Counted from the first letter of the stretch, positions 43,287-57,200 are shown. The stretch: 64,000 bases of DNA from Ligustrum vulgare (GCA_963555705.1 OY743171.1:24050852-24114851), one strand, 5' to 3'. Numbers and translations: made by a program. The notes: a model not told the origin generated them from the letters alone.

Positions 43287-45297
43287 TGTCTGATAGAGAG
43301 GTTTCCACATCTTCATCTTCTATTGGAGACAGAAAAAAACTCGGGGTGTGAATAGAAGGAATGAACAGGGTAACAATGATATTGCAGCAATGAGGGCACG
43401 ATTTGAGAGGTTTATGGCTCAGATGGAGAATCGAGGTGCAGAACGTGAGCAAAGACCTCGGGATCAATCTCATGATGGTTCTCGGGTTAGGAGAGGTAAT
43501 AGGCGTCGGTTGGTATGGATGATGAGGACATGAGAAGTGAAAGTGGAAGTATATCTTTCGGAAGTATGCGAATGAGGGATAGAGGAGATAGGTATGAGAG
43601 GAGGCATGATAGGGAGCGTCGTGATGCTAGGAGGCATCGTGGGGGTAGAGATTTTGTTTATGATGACCTTGGGAAAATTAAAGTGAAGTACCATTGTTCC
43701 AGGGTAGGAGTGATCCGGAGGCATACTTGGATTGGGAAACCAAGGTTAAACGACTATTTGATTGTCACAATTATTCGGAGAAGAAGAAGATGAAATTAGT
43801 TGTGATTGAATTCACAGATTATGCCAATATTTGGTGGGATCAATTAGTGACGGGTAGGAGGAGGAACCTTGAGGAGCCGGTGGAGACTTGGGGTGAATTA
43901 AAAACGATAATGAGGAAGCGGTTTGTGCCGACTCATTATTATAGGGATATTTATCAGAGGCTGTAGGGTATGACTCAGGGATCGAGGAGTGTAGAGGATT
44001 ATCACAAGGATATGGAGGTGGCGATGATTCGAGCTAACGTGGTGGAGGATCGGGAAGCTACGATGGCTAGGTTTTTGAGTGGGCCGAATAGAGACATTGC
44101 CAATATCATTGAGCTGCAACATTATGTGGAGCTAGAGGATATGATGCATATGGCCATGAAGATGGAAAGGCAGCTAAGGCGAAAGGGGGCAGCAAGACAC
44201 TCACCATCTTATCCTACATCACAACCGAAGCAAGAACATCATGATGAACATAACCCAAAAGGGAAGGAGGAGCCTACAACGAAAGGTAAAAATATTTCTG
44301 AAACTACTCGGGATAGAAATATTAAGTGTTTTAAGTGCTTGGGAACGGGTCATATAGCATCCCAGTGTCCAAATAGGAAGCTAATGATCTTGCATGATAA
44401 TGGTGAAATTACTTCCGAGGATGAATTTAAAGGAATGCCTAAGTTAGTGAATGTTGGGGCTAGTAGTAGTAGTAGTGATGAGGAAGGGCTGACCTATGTT
44501 GTTAAAGATTCACTTGTTAATCGGCGTGTCCTTAGTACTAGGGTCAGGGTGGATGAAATTGGTGAGCAAAGGGATAATCTCTTCCATACTAAATTCTTAG
44601 TGGGTAAAAAGGTTTGTGGTATGGTGATTGACGGGGGAAGTTGTATTAATGTGGTTAGTAGTTAGTACAATGTTGGTTGAGAAATTGGGTTTGAGCTTGA
44701 TAAAACATCCGAACCCTTATAAATTGCAATGGCTGACCGAGTCGGGAGAAATTAAGGTAAATAAGCAGGCTAGGGTCAATTTTGCCATCAGGGGTTATAA
44801 GGATGAGGTGGTTTGTAACGTGGTACCTATGCATGTTGGCCATATTTTGTTGGGGAGACTCTGGCAACATGATAGGAGGGTAGTACACGATGGGTTTAAA
44901 AATCGATATTCTTTCGTGAATGGTGGAAAAAGGATCACTCTTGCTCCGCTATCACCTAAAGAGGTCTAAGAGTGTTGAGGCCACGACCTCAGAAAAAGGA
45001 GAGGGTGTGAAAATTGAAAATAAGAGAGTTGAGGCCACGACCTCAGAAAAAGGTGACCTTGAGAGTGAAAAGAAAAAGAAAAGAGAGTCCACTACAAAAA
45101 TGAGTTTATTTGCATTTTCTAACACATCCCTCCCCAGTTTTACGAAATCTGTTTTGCAGGGACATAAATCAAACCATAAACTTAAGGCCGGGAAGATATC
45201 CGTTGGCAAAAACGAGCAGGACAAAAGTCTAAAGGATCACACAAAACTTAAAAATGATCATCAAGCTCAGAAAAGCAGGAGGAGTTTGAAAAGTTGA
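43287..45297 (+). pseudogene. gypsy gag with truncated aspartic protease
   Basis: ATG near 43287 (MSDREVSTSSSSIGDRKK) starts a gag whose frame breaks several times (about 43345, 43510, 43700, 43964). Retrotrans_gag part: DPEAYLDWETKVKRLFDCHN, then WWDQLVTGRRR and WGELKTIMRKRFVP. CCHC knuckle: CFKCLGTGHIASQC (about 44328-44370). Protease-like start: GMVIDGGSCINVV (about 44620), then after a shift LVEKLGL and GHILLGRLWQHD. The frame passes LAPLSPKEV and stops at 44966-44968. A different frame with a duplicated EATTSEKG (44975-45060) runs to 45297. Gag would form particles; pol is absent here. The decay suggests it no longer makes gag. Confidence 0.85.
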
Positions 45298-45327
45298 CCA
45301 AAAATGGATTCGAGGTCGAATCCTTTT

Positions 45328-45341
45328 CAAGAGAGGGAGTA
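45328..45341 (+). promoter_or_regulatory. polypurine tract
   Basis: CAAGAGAGGGAGTA directly before the 3' LTR. Confidence 0.8.
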
Positions 45342-46272
45342 TGATATGATCCGGACCAGGAATCGAAGGGCAAAGTTGAGCCATCGGCAATATGATAATG
45401 ATCTACGTGCAAAACGGAGCAAGTTCCATGTTGGGGTCGAGCTGAGAAGAGGGACGGATCAAGCCCAGCCGAGAAAACAAAGTTATTTGGGCAGAAAATC
45501 CATTACGTCCGTAATGGAGGACCTTCACGGCCGTAACCCATATATTCACGGTCGTAAATCATGTTATCACGGCCGTAATCAATTATCGAAGAAAAAGGTG
45601 AATTTCAGCAGAACGAGGCTTACGACCGTAACATTCAAAGCAGGGGCATTTCACGGCCGTAAGAGATTAGTCACGGTCATAACTAATAACACAGTTTTGG
45701 ATCAGAGAGGCATTTACGGCCGTAAAAGAATTATTCATGGCCGTAAATGAGTAGCGGCCAGATTTTCCGGATTTTCAATTATTTTATTTCCTTTTTTGGT
45801 TTTTAGGTTATTTTCCTAATTTAGTGTTTTAGTTTAATTAGAATTCTATTTTGAGTAAATTAGAGGGTAGGTTATTTTTCTTATTTATATTCTTTACCAT
45901 GATTGTAAACAATCAGTTTGAGATTTGAGATTAATAATATTTGAGAGAGGATTCTCCAAATTGAAAGATTGAGTTTTTCCCTTTTATTTCGAACTTATCA
46001 AAGATCCGTTCTTTGTGGCGTTCACCCAACGAACTTATCAAGGAATTGACAACCCTTGTGGTATTCACCAATCTTGGTTCTTCAATCCGCATCGTCATTA
46101 ATTGCGTCATGATTGTTGGGTCAAGGTTTTACCGTCAAACATATCTTTTAATTTTCGTTTATTTCTTCGTGTTCTTGTTATTTTCGCGTCAAGTCTGATT
46201 TAGATCTTTCCTAGGTTTTAATTGTCGTTTTTCCGCGTTTTTCAACGAGATTCCCCGATTGGGATCGCGTCA
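45342..46272 (+). repeat. 3' LTR of the gag-only gypsy element
   Basis: About 931 bp, direct repeat of 42069-43010 with a short internal deletion in the palindrome array near 45625 and several C-to-T or G-to-A changes inside palindromes (TACGTCCGTAAT, CACGGTCGTAA). Confidence 0.92.
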
Positions 46273-46277
46273 CTACC

Positions 46278-48330
46278 TTAGAAATTTCCTTCTCCATCAA
46301 TGGCCAGATTAAAGGGAGAGTGATCCCTTCACGTGGATTAAGACAAGGATGCCCAATTTCTCCATAACTCCTCATTATGTGTGCTGAAGCATTATCTGCT
46401 CAAATCCAAACAACAGTGTCCCAGGGTAAGATGATGGGGAGGAAGTTTAAATGTGGAGGTTCACAAATCGGTCATCTTTTCTTTCCAGAACACTCTATTT
46501 TATTCTCCAGGACTGAGAATGAGGATGTAGAGGAACTGATGGCTATCATCCCGCATTATGGGGCGACATTAGGCCTACAGGTGAATCTGCAGAAAGTATC
46601 TTCTTCAGCCCAAATGTGTCTCCAGAGAGGCGCAATTCTATTGGTGCAATACTTGGACTTCAGCTCCTTAAACAACATGAAACCTATCTAGGCCTTCCCT
46701 CCATGTTGGGGAGAAACAAGAAGAAAACCTTTGCTGCTATTAAGGATAAGATTTGGAAGAAGGTTCAAAGTTGGCAGCACAACTTGTTCTCAGGTGCTAG
46801 CAGAGAAGTTATCCTTAGGCGGTCTTGCAAGCCATTCCCATATATGTTATGAGAGTCTTTAAGCTCCCTAACAACATGTGCAATGATATTTGTGGCATCC
46901 TTTCCAGATCTTGGTGGGGGGCTAAAGTGGAAAAGAAGAAACTCCACTGGATCAATTGGAGAATTATGTTCAAAAATAAAAAGAATGGTGGGATAAGGTT
47001 TCGGGATATTCCCACGTTTAACAAATGTTAGCTGGCTAATCAAGTATGGCGTATTCAAAATCCGGAGTCTCTCATAAGCCGAGTTTTGAAAAATAAGTAC
47101 TTCCCTAACTGCAACATTCTTGATGCTGAGGTTAAACAGGGATGCTCATATGTATGGTCGAGCCTAATTTGGGGACGGGAGGTGCTGGATAAGGGGTACC
47201 GCTAGAGGATTGGTGATGGTAAATAGGTGAGAATCTATTAAGATGCATGGTTAATGAATGAACTTGCAATGAAAGTCCTATCTCCCTGGAACCAGGGCCT
47301 TTATTTGGTGGCTGACCTTAAATCGGTTTGTGGAAGCTAGAACTCGAACATCATTGAATCTTCCTTCTGGCCTATCAACTCTAGCAGGATTTTTTCACTT
47401 CCCCCAAGTAGTTCCAATGTACAGGATACTTTCCAATGTACCGGATAAACTTATCTGGAACTACTCTAAGGACGGTCAATACTCAGGGAAAAGGGGATTT
47501 ACTTGCTTATGGATGAATGGCCGAATGAGGAAAACAGTAGTAGGTTGAATCCAAGTTCTCTGTGGGATAAATTATGGAAACTTGAAGTACTTCTTAGAGC
47601 AAAACATCTGGTCTAGAAGATCCTGAATAGAGCTATCCCGAAATCTGACAACTTTCGGTTAAGGCATATCTCTTGCCAGCTCATTTGCCTAAGGTGCGGT
47701 GGGTATGAATCCAACACCCAAATCTTTATCGATTGGTCCTGGTCGAAGGAACTCTAGAAACTCTTAGGAGTTTGGGATTTTTGGAAAGAGTTTCACATTG
47801 TTGGTCTGGATATTGAGTTTTGCGAGCTTTTGGTAAGTTTCCTTTTTAGTCACCTGGCTGCTGTTTTGGAAATTTTCGGTGTTGACCTCTGGTGTATCTG
47901 GAAATCAAGGAATGAAGTGATACATGGGGGGAAGGCTCGCCATGCTAAGTACACTAGATGGTATGTGGAGGCACTTATCCGTGATTTTAAAGATGCAAAT
48001 AGACATGCCATTACTAACAGAAGGGCGAAAGCCAAAGGTCAGACTATGTGGAAAGGCCATATCGCGAGAACGGACGAACTGGTCTTAGCAACAGATGTTG
48101 TAGTCAGAAAGGATGGTGGATACTTTGGTCTCCGTGGCTAGTTCAGAGATGAGACAGGTGTAGTGCATGCGGCCCTTGCTTGCCGTGTTCGTAGCTTTGG
48201 TGATGCGCAATTGGATGAAGCCTTAGCCATTAAAAAAGGTATCAACCTTGCCATTGAGAGACAGATTCCAATCAAGGCTGTAGAAAGTGATGCACTTTGA
48301 GTTATTCAAGGTTTGATCTCACACGATTGT
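46278..48330 (+). pseudogene. LINE ORF2, second half of reverse transcriptase to RNase H-like end
   Basis: Continues the RT with [20 protein letters not shown], then LRQGCPIS. The catalytic Y/F-A-D-D box is destroyed, reading FPEHSILFSR near 46487. Later come NGGIRFRDI (46984), a Cys/His segment with ISCQLICLRCGG (about 47668), VDLWCIWKSRNEVIHGG (about 47882), and an RNase H-like tail around 48120-48330. Many stops and shifts; inactive. Confidence 0.82.
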
Positions 48331-48578
48331 TGTGACCTGAACGCCGGCATCCTTGGTGATAACTGTGATCTTTTGATTCATAGTAGTTGATTCATAGTAG
48401 TTGCGGTTCGTGTTATTTTGTTCCTCGAGAGAGGAATTTGGTAACCCACAAGCTAGCACAATTTGTTATTTTTACTATTTGTAATCAACTATGGGATGAT
48501 TATATTTCACGGTTCATCTCCCCGAGTCTTTCGACTAGGGAGTGAACCTCTTCTTTCATTTGAATGCAAGTGCTCATT

Positions 48579-48597
48579 TAAAAAAAAAAAAAAAAAA
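48579..48597 (+). other. LINE 3' poly(A) tract
   Basis: Uninterrupted A run ending the LINE; unrelated AT-rich sequence follows. Confidence 0.85.
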
Positions 48598-48984
48598 CTC
48601 AGAAATAAGATTACTAATATCAAACTTGATGCAAGATCCAAAATATTATCGTTTACAACGTAAAGTAAATAATTTTTCATAATATACACTTAGGAAAACA
48701 GAGAAGGATGGAAAAGAGAGAATGGTTCAAAAGGATTTGGGAGGTTGAGAGTTGGAGAATCCAATAGACAATGTATTCAAAATTAAGACTCATCATATTT
48801 ATATAGGTGTTTTTTGTGTACAATGAAATTTCAAAGGACAATAGTATAATTGTTGTTATCACCAAATTATTATAATAAAATAATATTATTTATAAAGGAT
48901 AAATTAAGAATTATATATAATATAATTACAGTATTTTTAAACAAAAATATTTATTTCGTTAACGGACTTTTAGAAGTAGTATAA
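48598..48984. other. AT-rich stretch
   Basis: No gene or repeat recognised. Confidence 0.45.
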
Positions 48985-49200
48985 TTTTTTTAAAGGTCCA
49001 CATGATAATATATCATTGAACAATTTTTTTAACAGTCAACAATTTTGATCAATCAAAGTTTTCCACCCATCATTCTTGACTTTACAAAAAATGAACCAAT
49101 AAAATATTGATATGTCTCTATTTTTAAACAAAATTTATGGTAAAAAATTGTTTATAAATTTTATTTATAAACGATGATATATTAATATTTAATTGATCCA
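48985..49200. repeat. fourth copy of the TTTATAAACG dispersed repeat
   Basis: Contains AGTCAACAATTTTGATCAAT then CAAAGTTTTCCACCCATCAT and TTGTTTATAAATTTTATTTATAAACG, matching 20640-21003. Confidence 0.55.
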
Positions 49201-49488
49201 TTTTATTTAAAGTAAAAAAAATGATAAACAAGAATCTTGACTAACCAAAATTACTTTTCAAGAAAATAATTCAAATAGAGGTTGTCATGTGTTGTTTATA
49301 TAAAAAACTAAACGTTTACCAAAGCAAGGCTATTCTCTGTTGGGTATGATTGATATGTCAAGATTTTCTATGAAAAAAGAAAACATTTTCCATCTTTTAG
49401 CAACTTATTATAGGGTGTGATTTCAAAAAAAAAAAAAAAAAGGGTGTGATTTCAAAAAAATAAATACATAAATAAATAAAAAATTTTA

Positions 49489-50329
49489 GGCCCTGTTCTC
49501 TTTGCTATTTTGAGGTCGTTTTCTATTTTTATTTTCGAAAACGTTAAAAACGCGTTATCTTTACCATTTTCGAAAACGAAAAAAAAAAAATTGTACACAA
49601 AACGCAAAACGTCTAAAACCTCGTTTTGGACGTTTTTTGTGAATTTCGATAAAAAATATCCAAAAAACGAAAAACGCGTTTTGAGAATTTTTTTTTAAAG
49701 AAATTATCTTAACTTGGAAGTAAGCTTAATATAAAATTTTTTATTTTTTTATTATTTTTTTTAGAATTATCCTAACTTGGAACTAAGCCTAAATAAAGAT
49801 TTTTTTTTTATTTTTTATTTTTGAGAATTATCCTAACTTGAAATTAAGTTTAAATAAAATTTTATCGAATTTAATATCAACATAATAATAAAAAAATTAA
49901 GTGAGAATTCTTGTTGTTATATTTCAAAAAATACACTGATAAATGGACTATGGTGGTTTTGAAAGAAATTGCATTTTCTGGATTTTAATAGAACTAGAGC
50001 TTTCTCAAATCCCAAATCTGACCAAGCTGTGTTAATATAGACTCTTAATACTTACATTAGTGTGTTGCATGTAACCATGTATTCAACGTATTGAGAAAAG
50101 AAATTTGAGTTTGAGTCATTAGTATTCTGTAAGCAAATTAATTAAAAATAGTTTAAGTAGTATTCTGCAAAATTTCAAACAGAACATGTTTTTCACATTT
50201 TCATTTTCAAAAACAGTTTTCAGAAATGACAAACCAAACGCGTTTTCAGCAAATTTGAAAACAAAAATGAAAATAGAAAATACAAAACATTTTCGAAAAT
50301 GAAAGCGCAAAATAAAATACAAACAGAAT
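49489..50329. mobile_element. non-autonomous DNA transposon, copy 2
   Basis: Left GGCCCTGTTCTCTTTGC, right end near CAAACAGAATAAG. It shares both arms and the centre with 11387-12771 but lacks the 400-bp short-repeat expansion. No coding capacity. Confidence 0.62.
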
Positions 50330-50860
50330 AAGTGTTTGACAACAAAATTTGACATGGCAATGATTTTCCAAGCAATGCCATCCACTCGCCTTTTGCTTCA
50401 AAAAGATGGAAAATATTTGTTTTGATTTTTGGTAGGAAAATATTTGGCAATGTAAGGTGAAAAATGATTTTGCGTCACGATTGATCATTTTTATTGTTAT
50501 TAATTGATTTATTTTTTTTTTCAAAAAATAATATTATTATTATTATCAAGTATAAATATGTTAAAAATGAAAAAAAAAATTGAGGAAAATAATGTCAATC
50601 AAATAACAAAATTTGAAAAATTTTCTATATTTTTTCACCTAAAAAATTAACAAACACTCTCAAATGATTTTTCACGAAAATAATTTTCAAACAAATTTTT
50701 TTTTTTTTTGAAAAATATTTTCATTTTACCTATTTTTCACCAAGACAATCAAATCCACCTTTAGGTAATGTGTACACATCAAACATTACAAATAACAATT
50801 TTCACTACGTACGAATAACCAAAAATATCGGCGACTAGATTATACTACTACACGGAATCT
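50330..50860. other. region upstream of the kinesin gene
   Basis: AT-rich, no coding signal; must contain the kinesin promoter. I did not see a convincing mitosis-specific (AACGG-core) element. Confidence 0.4.
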
Positions 50861-51236
50861 CTTCCCGTCTCTAGGCAGTATCCGCTCTCTCTAACCATTG
50901 TCGTTGTATTCTGTTCACTACATTTCAAGCTCACATATCTACTTCCGGTCTCCCAAATCCACTGTAAGTGTACCTTCATAAGTACGCATAATTGCGATTT
51001 TTAATCGGCCTTCCTTTTTTATTTTTCTATGAATCATCTACTTTTTACTGCTTGAAAACAACATACATTGTGATTTTTCAGTTGTGTTTGTGGATTATTG
51101 CAATGTGTTGGTTGATTTAGGTTTTTTTTTTTTTTTTTTTTATAGAGATTTGAAGTTGAATGGGTTAATTTGATTTGTTGCATAGGAAAAGTTGAAACTT
51201 GGTTGTGAGATTTGAATCTGAGTGCTGTTATATTGA
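50861..51236 (+). other. likely 5' UTR of the kinesin gene, with an intron
   Basis: A CT-rich block (CTCTTCCCGTCTCTAGG, CCGCTCTCTCTAACC) typical of plant transcription starts is followed by a donor CCACTGTAAGT (about 50968). An acceptor lies shortly before the ATG (TTGCATAG at about 51186 or TTTATAG at about 51146). Inferred from sequence pattern only. Confidence 0.5.
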
Positions 51237-54200
51237 ATGGAGGCTTCACGACGAGGAGGGGGAATGGTACCGATATCACCGTCACAAACGCCGCGTTCTA
51301 GTGACAAAGCTGCGAGAGATCTGCGATCGGAGGGGAGTATGAGTGGAAAGCATGATAAGGATAAAGGGGTCAATGTGCAGGTCATTGTGCGATGCAGGTG
51401 AGTTAACTCATTGAGTTCTCTATGCTATAAGCGATTCGATGAAATCAAATTTTAGTGCTTATTGAATCTTCTGTTGTAGGCCATTGAGTGAGGACGAGAT
51501 GAGAATGCATACACCAGTAGTGATTTCATGCAACGATAACAGAAGAGAAGTTTGTGCTGTACAAAATATTGCTAATAAGCAGATCGATAGAAATTTCCTT
51601 TTTGATAAGGTCTTTTTACTATTTTTACTTTGTCAAGTTAACATACATGGGACAACAGCTCTTGCAATTTAATTTCCATTTTACAACTCAATTTATTTTT
51701 CTCGTTTCCATTCTCTTTTTCTTTCTTTTATTATGTGATCTGTTGAAGAAAAGAAAGTTATCGCTATTATGTTTAGGTCTTTGGTCCATCTTCCCAGCAA
51801 AAAGATTTATATGATCAGGCAGTCTGGCCCATAGTTTTTGAAGTTCTAGAGGGTTATAATTGTACCATTTTTGCATATGGACAAACTGGGACAGGAAAGA
51901 CTTACACGATGGAGGGTGGTTCGAGGAAAAAGGTTTGTTTTCTATTCTCTAGCCTCTAAAACATATTTGCTAAGTTTTTTAGTTTACTAGCATTTATAAC
52001 TTCATGTATGTTATTTGATTATTAATCTTATTAGAATGGGGAATTCCCAAGTGATGCTGGTGTCATTCCAAGAGCTGTTCGACAAATTTTTGATATCTTA
52101 GAAGCTCAAAATGCTGAGTATAGTATGAAAGTTACATTCCTAGAGCTGTACAATGAGGAAATAACGGATCTTCTGGCACCTGAAGAATGTCCAAAGTTCA
52201 TAGATGACAAATCAAAGAAACCAATAGCGTTAATGGAGGATGGAAAAGGTGGAGTTTTTGTTAGAGGTTTGGAAGAAGAGATTGTGACCACTGCGAATGA
52301 AATATATAAAATCTTGGAGAAAGGTTCAGCTAAAAGGCGAACGGCGGAAACCCTTCTTAATAAACAAAGCAGTCGTTCTCATTCTATATTTTCTATCACA
52401 ATTCATATCAAAGAGTTCACCCCAGAAGGAGAGGAGGTGATTAAATGTGGGAAGCTGAATCTTGTTGACCTTGCTGGCTCAGAAAATATTTCACGCTCGG
52501 GTGCTAGAGAGGTAAGAAGTTAATAATTTACAGTGCTAAGCTTTTGTACTCGTTATACTGTTTCCAAGGGTTAGGATGGGTGTGGAAACTTTTTGTTTAT
52601 GAGAATGAGATGTCATAAATAATTTCTCCAATGCAAGATGGTGTACTACTTGTACTGTTCCCATGGGGTGATATTGCACGTGAATGGACTTATTTTGTAG
52701 TAATATACTGGTAAACAAGAAATTTTGGAGGCTGTCAGGCATTACGAATTGCTTTTCCAAATCATGTTGTATACCTTCTTTACGCTTAAAGAAAATTGAT
52801 CTACTTTTGCAGGGAAGAGCAAGGGAAGCAGGTGAGATCAACAAGAGCTTGCTGACACTTGGTCGGGTCATAAATGCATTGGTTGAGCACTCTGGTCACA
52901 TACCATATAGGTATAGGTCCAATCAACTTCTCAATTATGTGTACAAATAGCCATACATTCTTCAGCGTAAATAAACTCTTACATCCAAAAACGTCACTTG
53001 AAATCTCAGAGACAGCAAATTAACAAGGTTGCTGAGAGATTCTCTTGGAGGGAAGACAAAGACATGTATAATTGCCACAATATCACCCTCCATTCACTGT
53101 TTGGAAGAGACACTCAGCACTTTAGATTATGCTCACCGTGCCAAAAACATAAAGAACAAACCAGAGGTCAGTGCTTTGATATTTTTGACAAAAAGAAAAA
53201 TGTTCTACAATTGTTGTTTCTTTACCTATTTATTGGATTGGACTAGTAGATAAAGTCAATTTTTATTTTATTTTTATCATTGCAGATTAATCAAAAGATG
53301 ATGAAATCTGCAATGATCAAGGATTTATACTCAGAAATTGACCGATTAAAGCAAGGTTGTTGATTGCTCCCTCTCCCTCTCCCTCTCCCTCTCTTTCTCT
53401 CTATGAGGTGTGAGTGAACTTTCCCTAGGTTCACTTAAAATAATGCAACCCAAAATCTTCATTCAAGTGCTATTCTTTACAATGATGTGTACCTTACAAC
53501 AATTTTATGTGCTTCAGAGGTATATGCTGCCAGAGAGAAGAATGGGATATATATACCAAGAGATCGCTATCTCCAAGAAGAGGCAGAGAAAAAGGTTTGA
53601 CATTAGGAACTTAGTCTAATGATGTTATAAAATTACTCAAAAGATTCAATTATGAAATTCGAAAGTTGTTATGTTTGTGCCCTTTCAGGCCATGTCTGAA
53701 AAGATTGAACATATGGAACTTGATTTAGAATTCAGGGACAAGGTATATTTAACATAAAAATATTGATTATTTGATATAATTTTCGTGGATACTAAAAAGA
53801 AATTTCATCCGTTAATAAATTGTTCTTTTGTAAGCAGCAACTGATGGAGATCCAAGAATTATACAACACTCAGCAGCAGTTGACTACTGAACTGAGTGAA
53901 AAACTTGAGAAGACCGAGGTGTGATAATTGAATGTTCACCTTATCCAAAATAAAAAGTTAATTACCATTTCCTTTGCCATTGAGGAATAATTATGCTACC
54001 TTTCTCTTCTTCATTCAGAAAAAGCTACAGGAAAATGAGAACGCATTGCTTGATCTTGAAGAAAGACACAGGCAGGCAAACGCAACAATAAAAGAGAAGG
54101 AATACCTAATATCCAATCTTCTTAACTCTGGTGGCCTCACTTTCCGTGCCTATTATTCTTCGACCTAGCATGATATATGACCTCTAATGTTGTTCCACTG

Positions 54201-57200
54201 AAATTTTCCAGAACTCCATCAGAGCATACTATCATAGCCAAAATAGATCAACAATATTACATTTTCTCCTGTTAAATTAATATTCAGATCAATAATAAGT
54301 AAATTTAAGGTTTTCCACACAAAACTTTGAGAATTACCAGTCTAAATAATATGAAATCTAATTATTTATCTATAAAACCTCCTGATAGAATATAGTCCTT
54401 GTTTGAGCCCCATTATTCACCAAAATGAGTTTTGGAGTAGCGCTTTTTTTTTTTTTTTTTTGGGAGAATGTGTGGTTAAAAAGTGGGGAAATTTTTTTGA
54501 TTTACGTGCAAATATTTTACCGATATAATATGTAGTTGAAAATGAGTTTGAGAATAATGGGGCTCAAACAAAGGCTTAAATTTTTTGAAAAGCTGTATTT
54601 CCACTAGGAATCTTGTTCATGGTCCATTTTATAACAAAGTATTGGAGAGAGTTAAAATATCCATCAGCTCTCTTTCTCCCAAATATCACTCAACTGGAAT
54701 TGTTAAACTTTGGAGATGAATCTAGATTACCTGGTTCTCATTGTAAATTTTGCTTGGGTCAGCTGACTTTTTGGGATGTTGTGTTTGTAACTGCTGTTAT
54801 GATTCATCTTATGTAATCGAAAGAGCATATTTGGGATTTTTTCATACTTATAAATTATAAAATGATAGAAATGAGTTGTAGATAAGTGGACAGTACTTGT
54901 GGATCCCTCAAAATGTGTGTATAAAAAGTGGTTTGCGTGTTAATAAACATGAGCTAAACATATGCAAAATATATAGCTTTTTCTGATTTTGCCACCATGC
55001 TTGAATAAAAGGACATCCATGGAATGGCTTTATGACCTTTTTTTTTTGTATGACTACCTTCTATCAGAGAAAGCACTCGTTGAACGGGCACTCGAGCTCA
55101 GAACAGAACTGGAGAATGCTACATCAGATGTCTCTAATCTGTTCACGAAGATTGGTTTGCACCCAAATTTTGGAATATCAAATATGCAATATTATTTTTG
55201 AAAGGAAAAAAAATTGAGCCTATGCTAACCTTATGTATGTATGGCTGATTTTTCAGAACGCAAGGACAAAATAGAAGATGGCAATAGAGTTCTTATACAG
55301 AATTTCCAATCCCAGTTGACCCAGCAGCTTGAAATCTTGCATAACACTGTGGCATCTTCGACTACACAACAAGAGCAACAACTCAAGGAAATGGAGGAAG
55401 ACATGCAGTCATTTGTATCCATAAAGACTGAGGTATATGATGTTAAACGGATAAAGCCTCTAGAGGCAGTATATGGTTAGTCAACACAATTTCTCATCTC
55501 GTATGCTTGTAGGTTGCTGAAGAGCTTCAAGGTCGACTATCAAAATTGAAAGCCATGTATGGTTCTGGCATCAAGGTTTTAAATGATTTAGCTGCAGAGC
55601 TTGGTGATAACTCTCAGTCAACTTTCGGTTGTCTGAATTCCGAAGTTTCTAAACATTCCTCGGCTTTAGAGGAGGTTTGAGTACATTGCAATCTCTGAGA
55701 AATTACTATAGGCCCCTGTTTGGTGAAGATTAAAATCAGATTTTCAGTAGATTTTGATAAAAGTTGATAAAATGTGTAGTTGAAAAGTTGTGGGTCCCAC
55801 GAAATTTGCGGTTGAGATTGATTGTTGACTTGAACTTAGATTAAAATCTAGGTTTTAATTTGTACCAAACATAAGCTAGACTTATTTTAAGAACATGTTT
55901 GATATTAGTTCATAAAATGCAGCTTTTAAGAGGAATTGCTTCAGAGGCTGATACTCTACTTCATCATCTTCAAAACAGTCTGCATAGTCAGGAGAATAAA
56001 CTAACAGCATATGCACTACAGCAACGTGAGGTTAGCATTTTCTTAAATAAAATGAAGATTGTTTTGATGCCAAGCATTTTCTTTGTTTTTAATTCTTAAG
56101 TTCAATAAAGAATATAATTGACATTTTGATATATTTTCTAGGCTCACACCAGAGCTGTTGCTACCACGAGATCAATTTCCCAAATTAATGTAAATTTCTT
56201 CAAGACTTTGGACATGCATGCTACAGAACTCGGCCAAATTGTGGAAGAGACGCAGGTGGTTAATGATGGTAAACTGTCCGAGCTCGAAAAGAAGTTTGAG
56301 GTGACTAAGCCCCTCATCTAAAACACCCTTGGTATTATTAAGCATACATGTTAAACTCATTGTGCATTGGTTGTCTCAATTTTCTATAGGAGTGTGCTGC
56401 TAATGAAGAAAGGCAAATCTTAGAAAAAGTGGCAGAGCTGCTTGCTGGTTCAAATGCCCGGAAGAAAAAGCTGGTACAAGCACCTGTATTACAATCATTT
56501 TATTTGATAATGATAATAAACCATGGCATCAAATTTGAGAAATTTAGATTAGAGTCGACATGCTATTTTAGCCAGCTGCTCAAGTAACTTGGCTTTAAAT
56601 TAGTCCTTTTAGATTAACCACATCTACTTATCAGTTATTACATATCTATAGCTATTTTCATTGATCCTCAAAGACGGTGCAGAGTAAATATTTCTTAATT
56701 TTCTAGTATACCCTTATTTAATATGCATTGTTATCAACAAATATGAAATCACCATTATTCTATGTAGGGTATATTAGGTAAAATATAAGTAAATCTATAG
56801 TTCTAATGTATATTAACCCCATGTTTGGTAGAGATTAAAATCAGATTTTTAGGAAATTTTGATAAAAGTTGATGAGGTGTATGATTCAAAATTTGTGGGA
56901 CTCATGAAATATATAGTTATAATTAATTGTTGACTTTGACTTTGATAAAAATTTGATTTTTTATAAAAAACAGACTATAATTATGTTTTCTTAATCTGTG
57001 TGAATATAAATTAGTTTATCTTTATCGGACAGAGGGAGTAATTATTTGTATACTCAGTAGTACAAAGACTACATTATTTATGATAAGGCTTTGAAATAGC
57101 TTCTTTCGTGTGAAATATTATCACAACATTCTTCTGTGAGTGGTTTCCACAAATCTTTGAACCCATGCTTGCTGATGAGAGTTAGTTTCAACCATTGAAG

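Larger units (their letters stand above)
42069..46272 (+). mobile_element. non-autonomous gypsy element with gag-protease only (TR-GAG-like), 4.2 kb
   Basis: LTRs 42069-43010 and 45342-46272 start TGATATGATCC and end TCA, flanked by CTACC (42064-42068; 46273-46277). The internal region has a degenerate gag with CCHC knuckle and the start of an aspartic protease, then jumps to the purine tract; RT, RNase H and integrase are absent. It interrupts the LINE reverse transcriptase. The LTRs differ visibly by substitutions and small deletions, so insertion is older than the 26696 element. Confidence 0.93.
39120..48597 (+). mobile_element. decayed LINE (plant L1-like non-LTR retrotransposon), split by a gypsy element
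   Basis: ORF1 with a DUF4283-like domain (about 39190-39590), an endonuclease (40440-41350) and reverse transcriptase (41780-42068, resuming at 46278) are followed by a Cys/His region, an RNase H-like end and a poly(A) tract at 48579-48597. The 5' end is truncated or unrecognisable around 39060-39190. Joining 42068 to 46278 restores one RT frame, which confirms the later insertion. No target duplication was identified. Confidence 0.88.

Noticed and set aside
44952..45224. 90-codon minus-strand frame in the gypsy element
   Set aside because: Antisense shadow of the duplicated EATTSEKG segment.
54613..54816. 67-codon frame in kinesin intron 11 as an extra exon
   Set aside because: Splicing exon 11 directly to exon 12 keeps the frame and the family sequence; this piece has no kinesin similarity.
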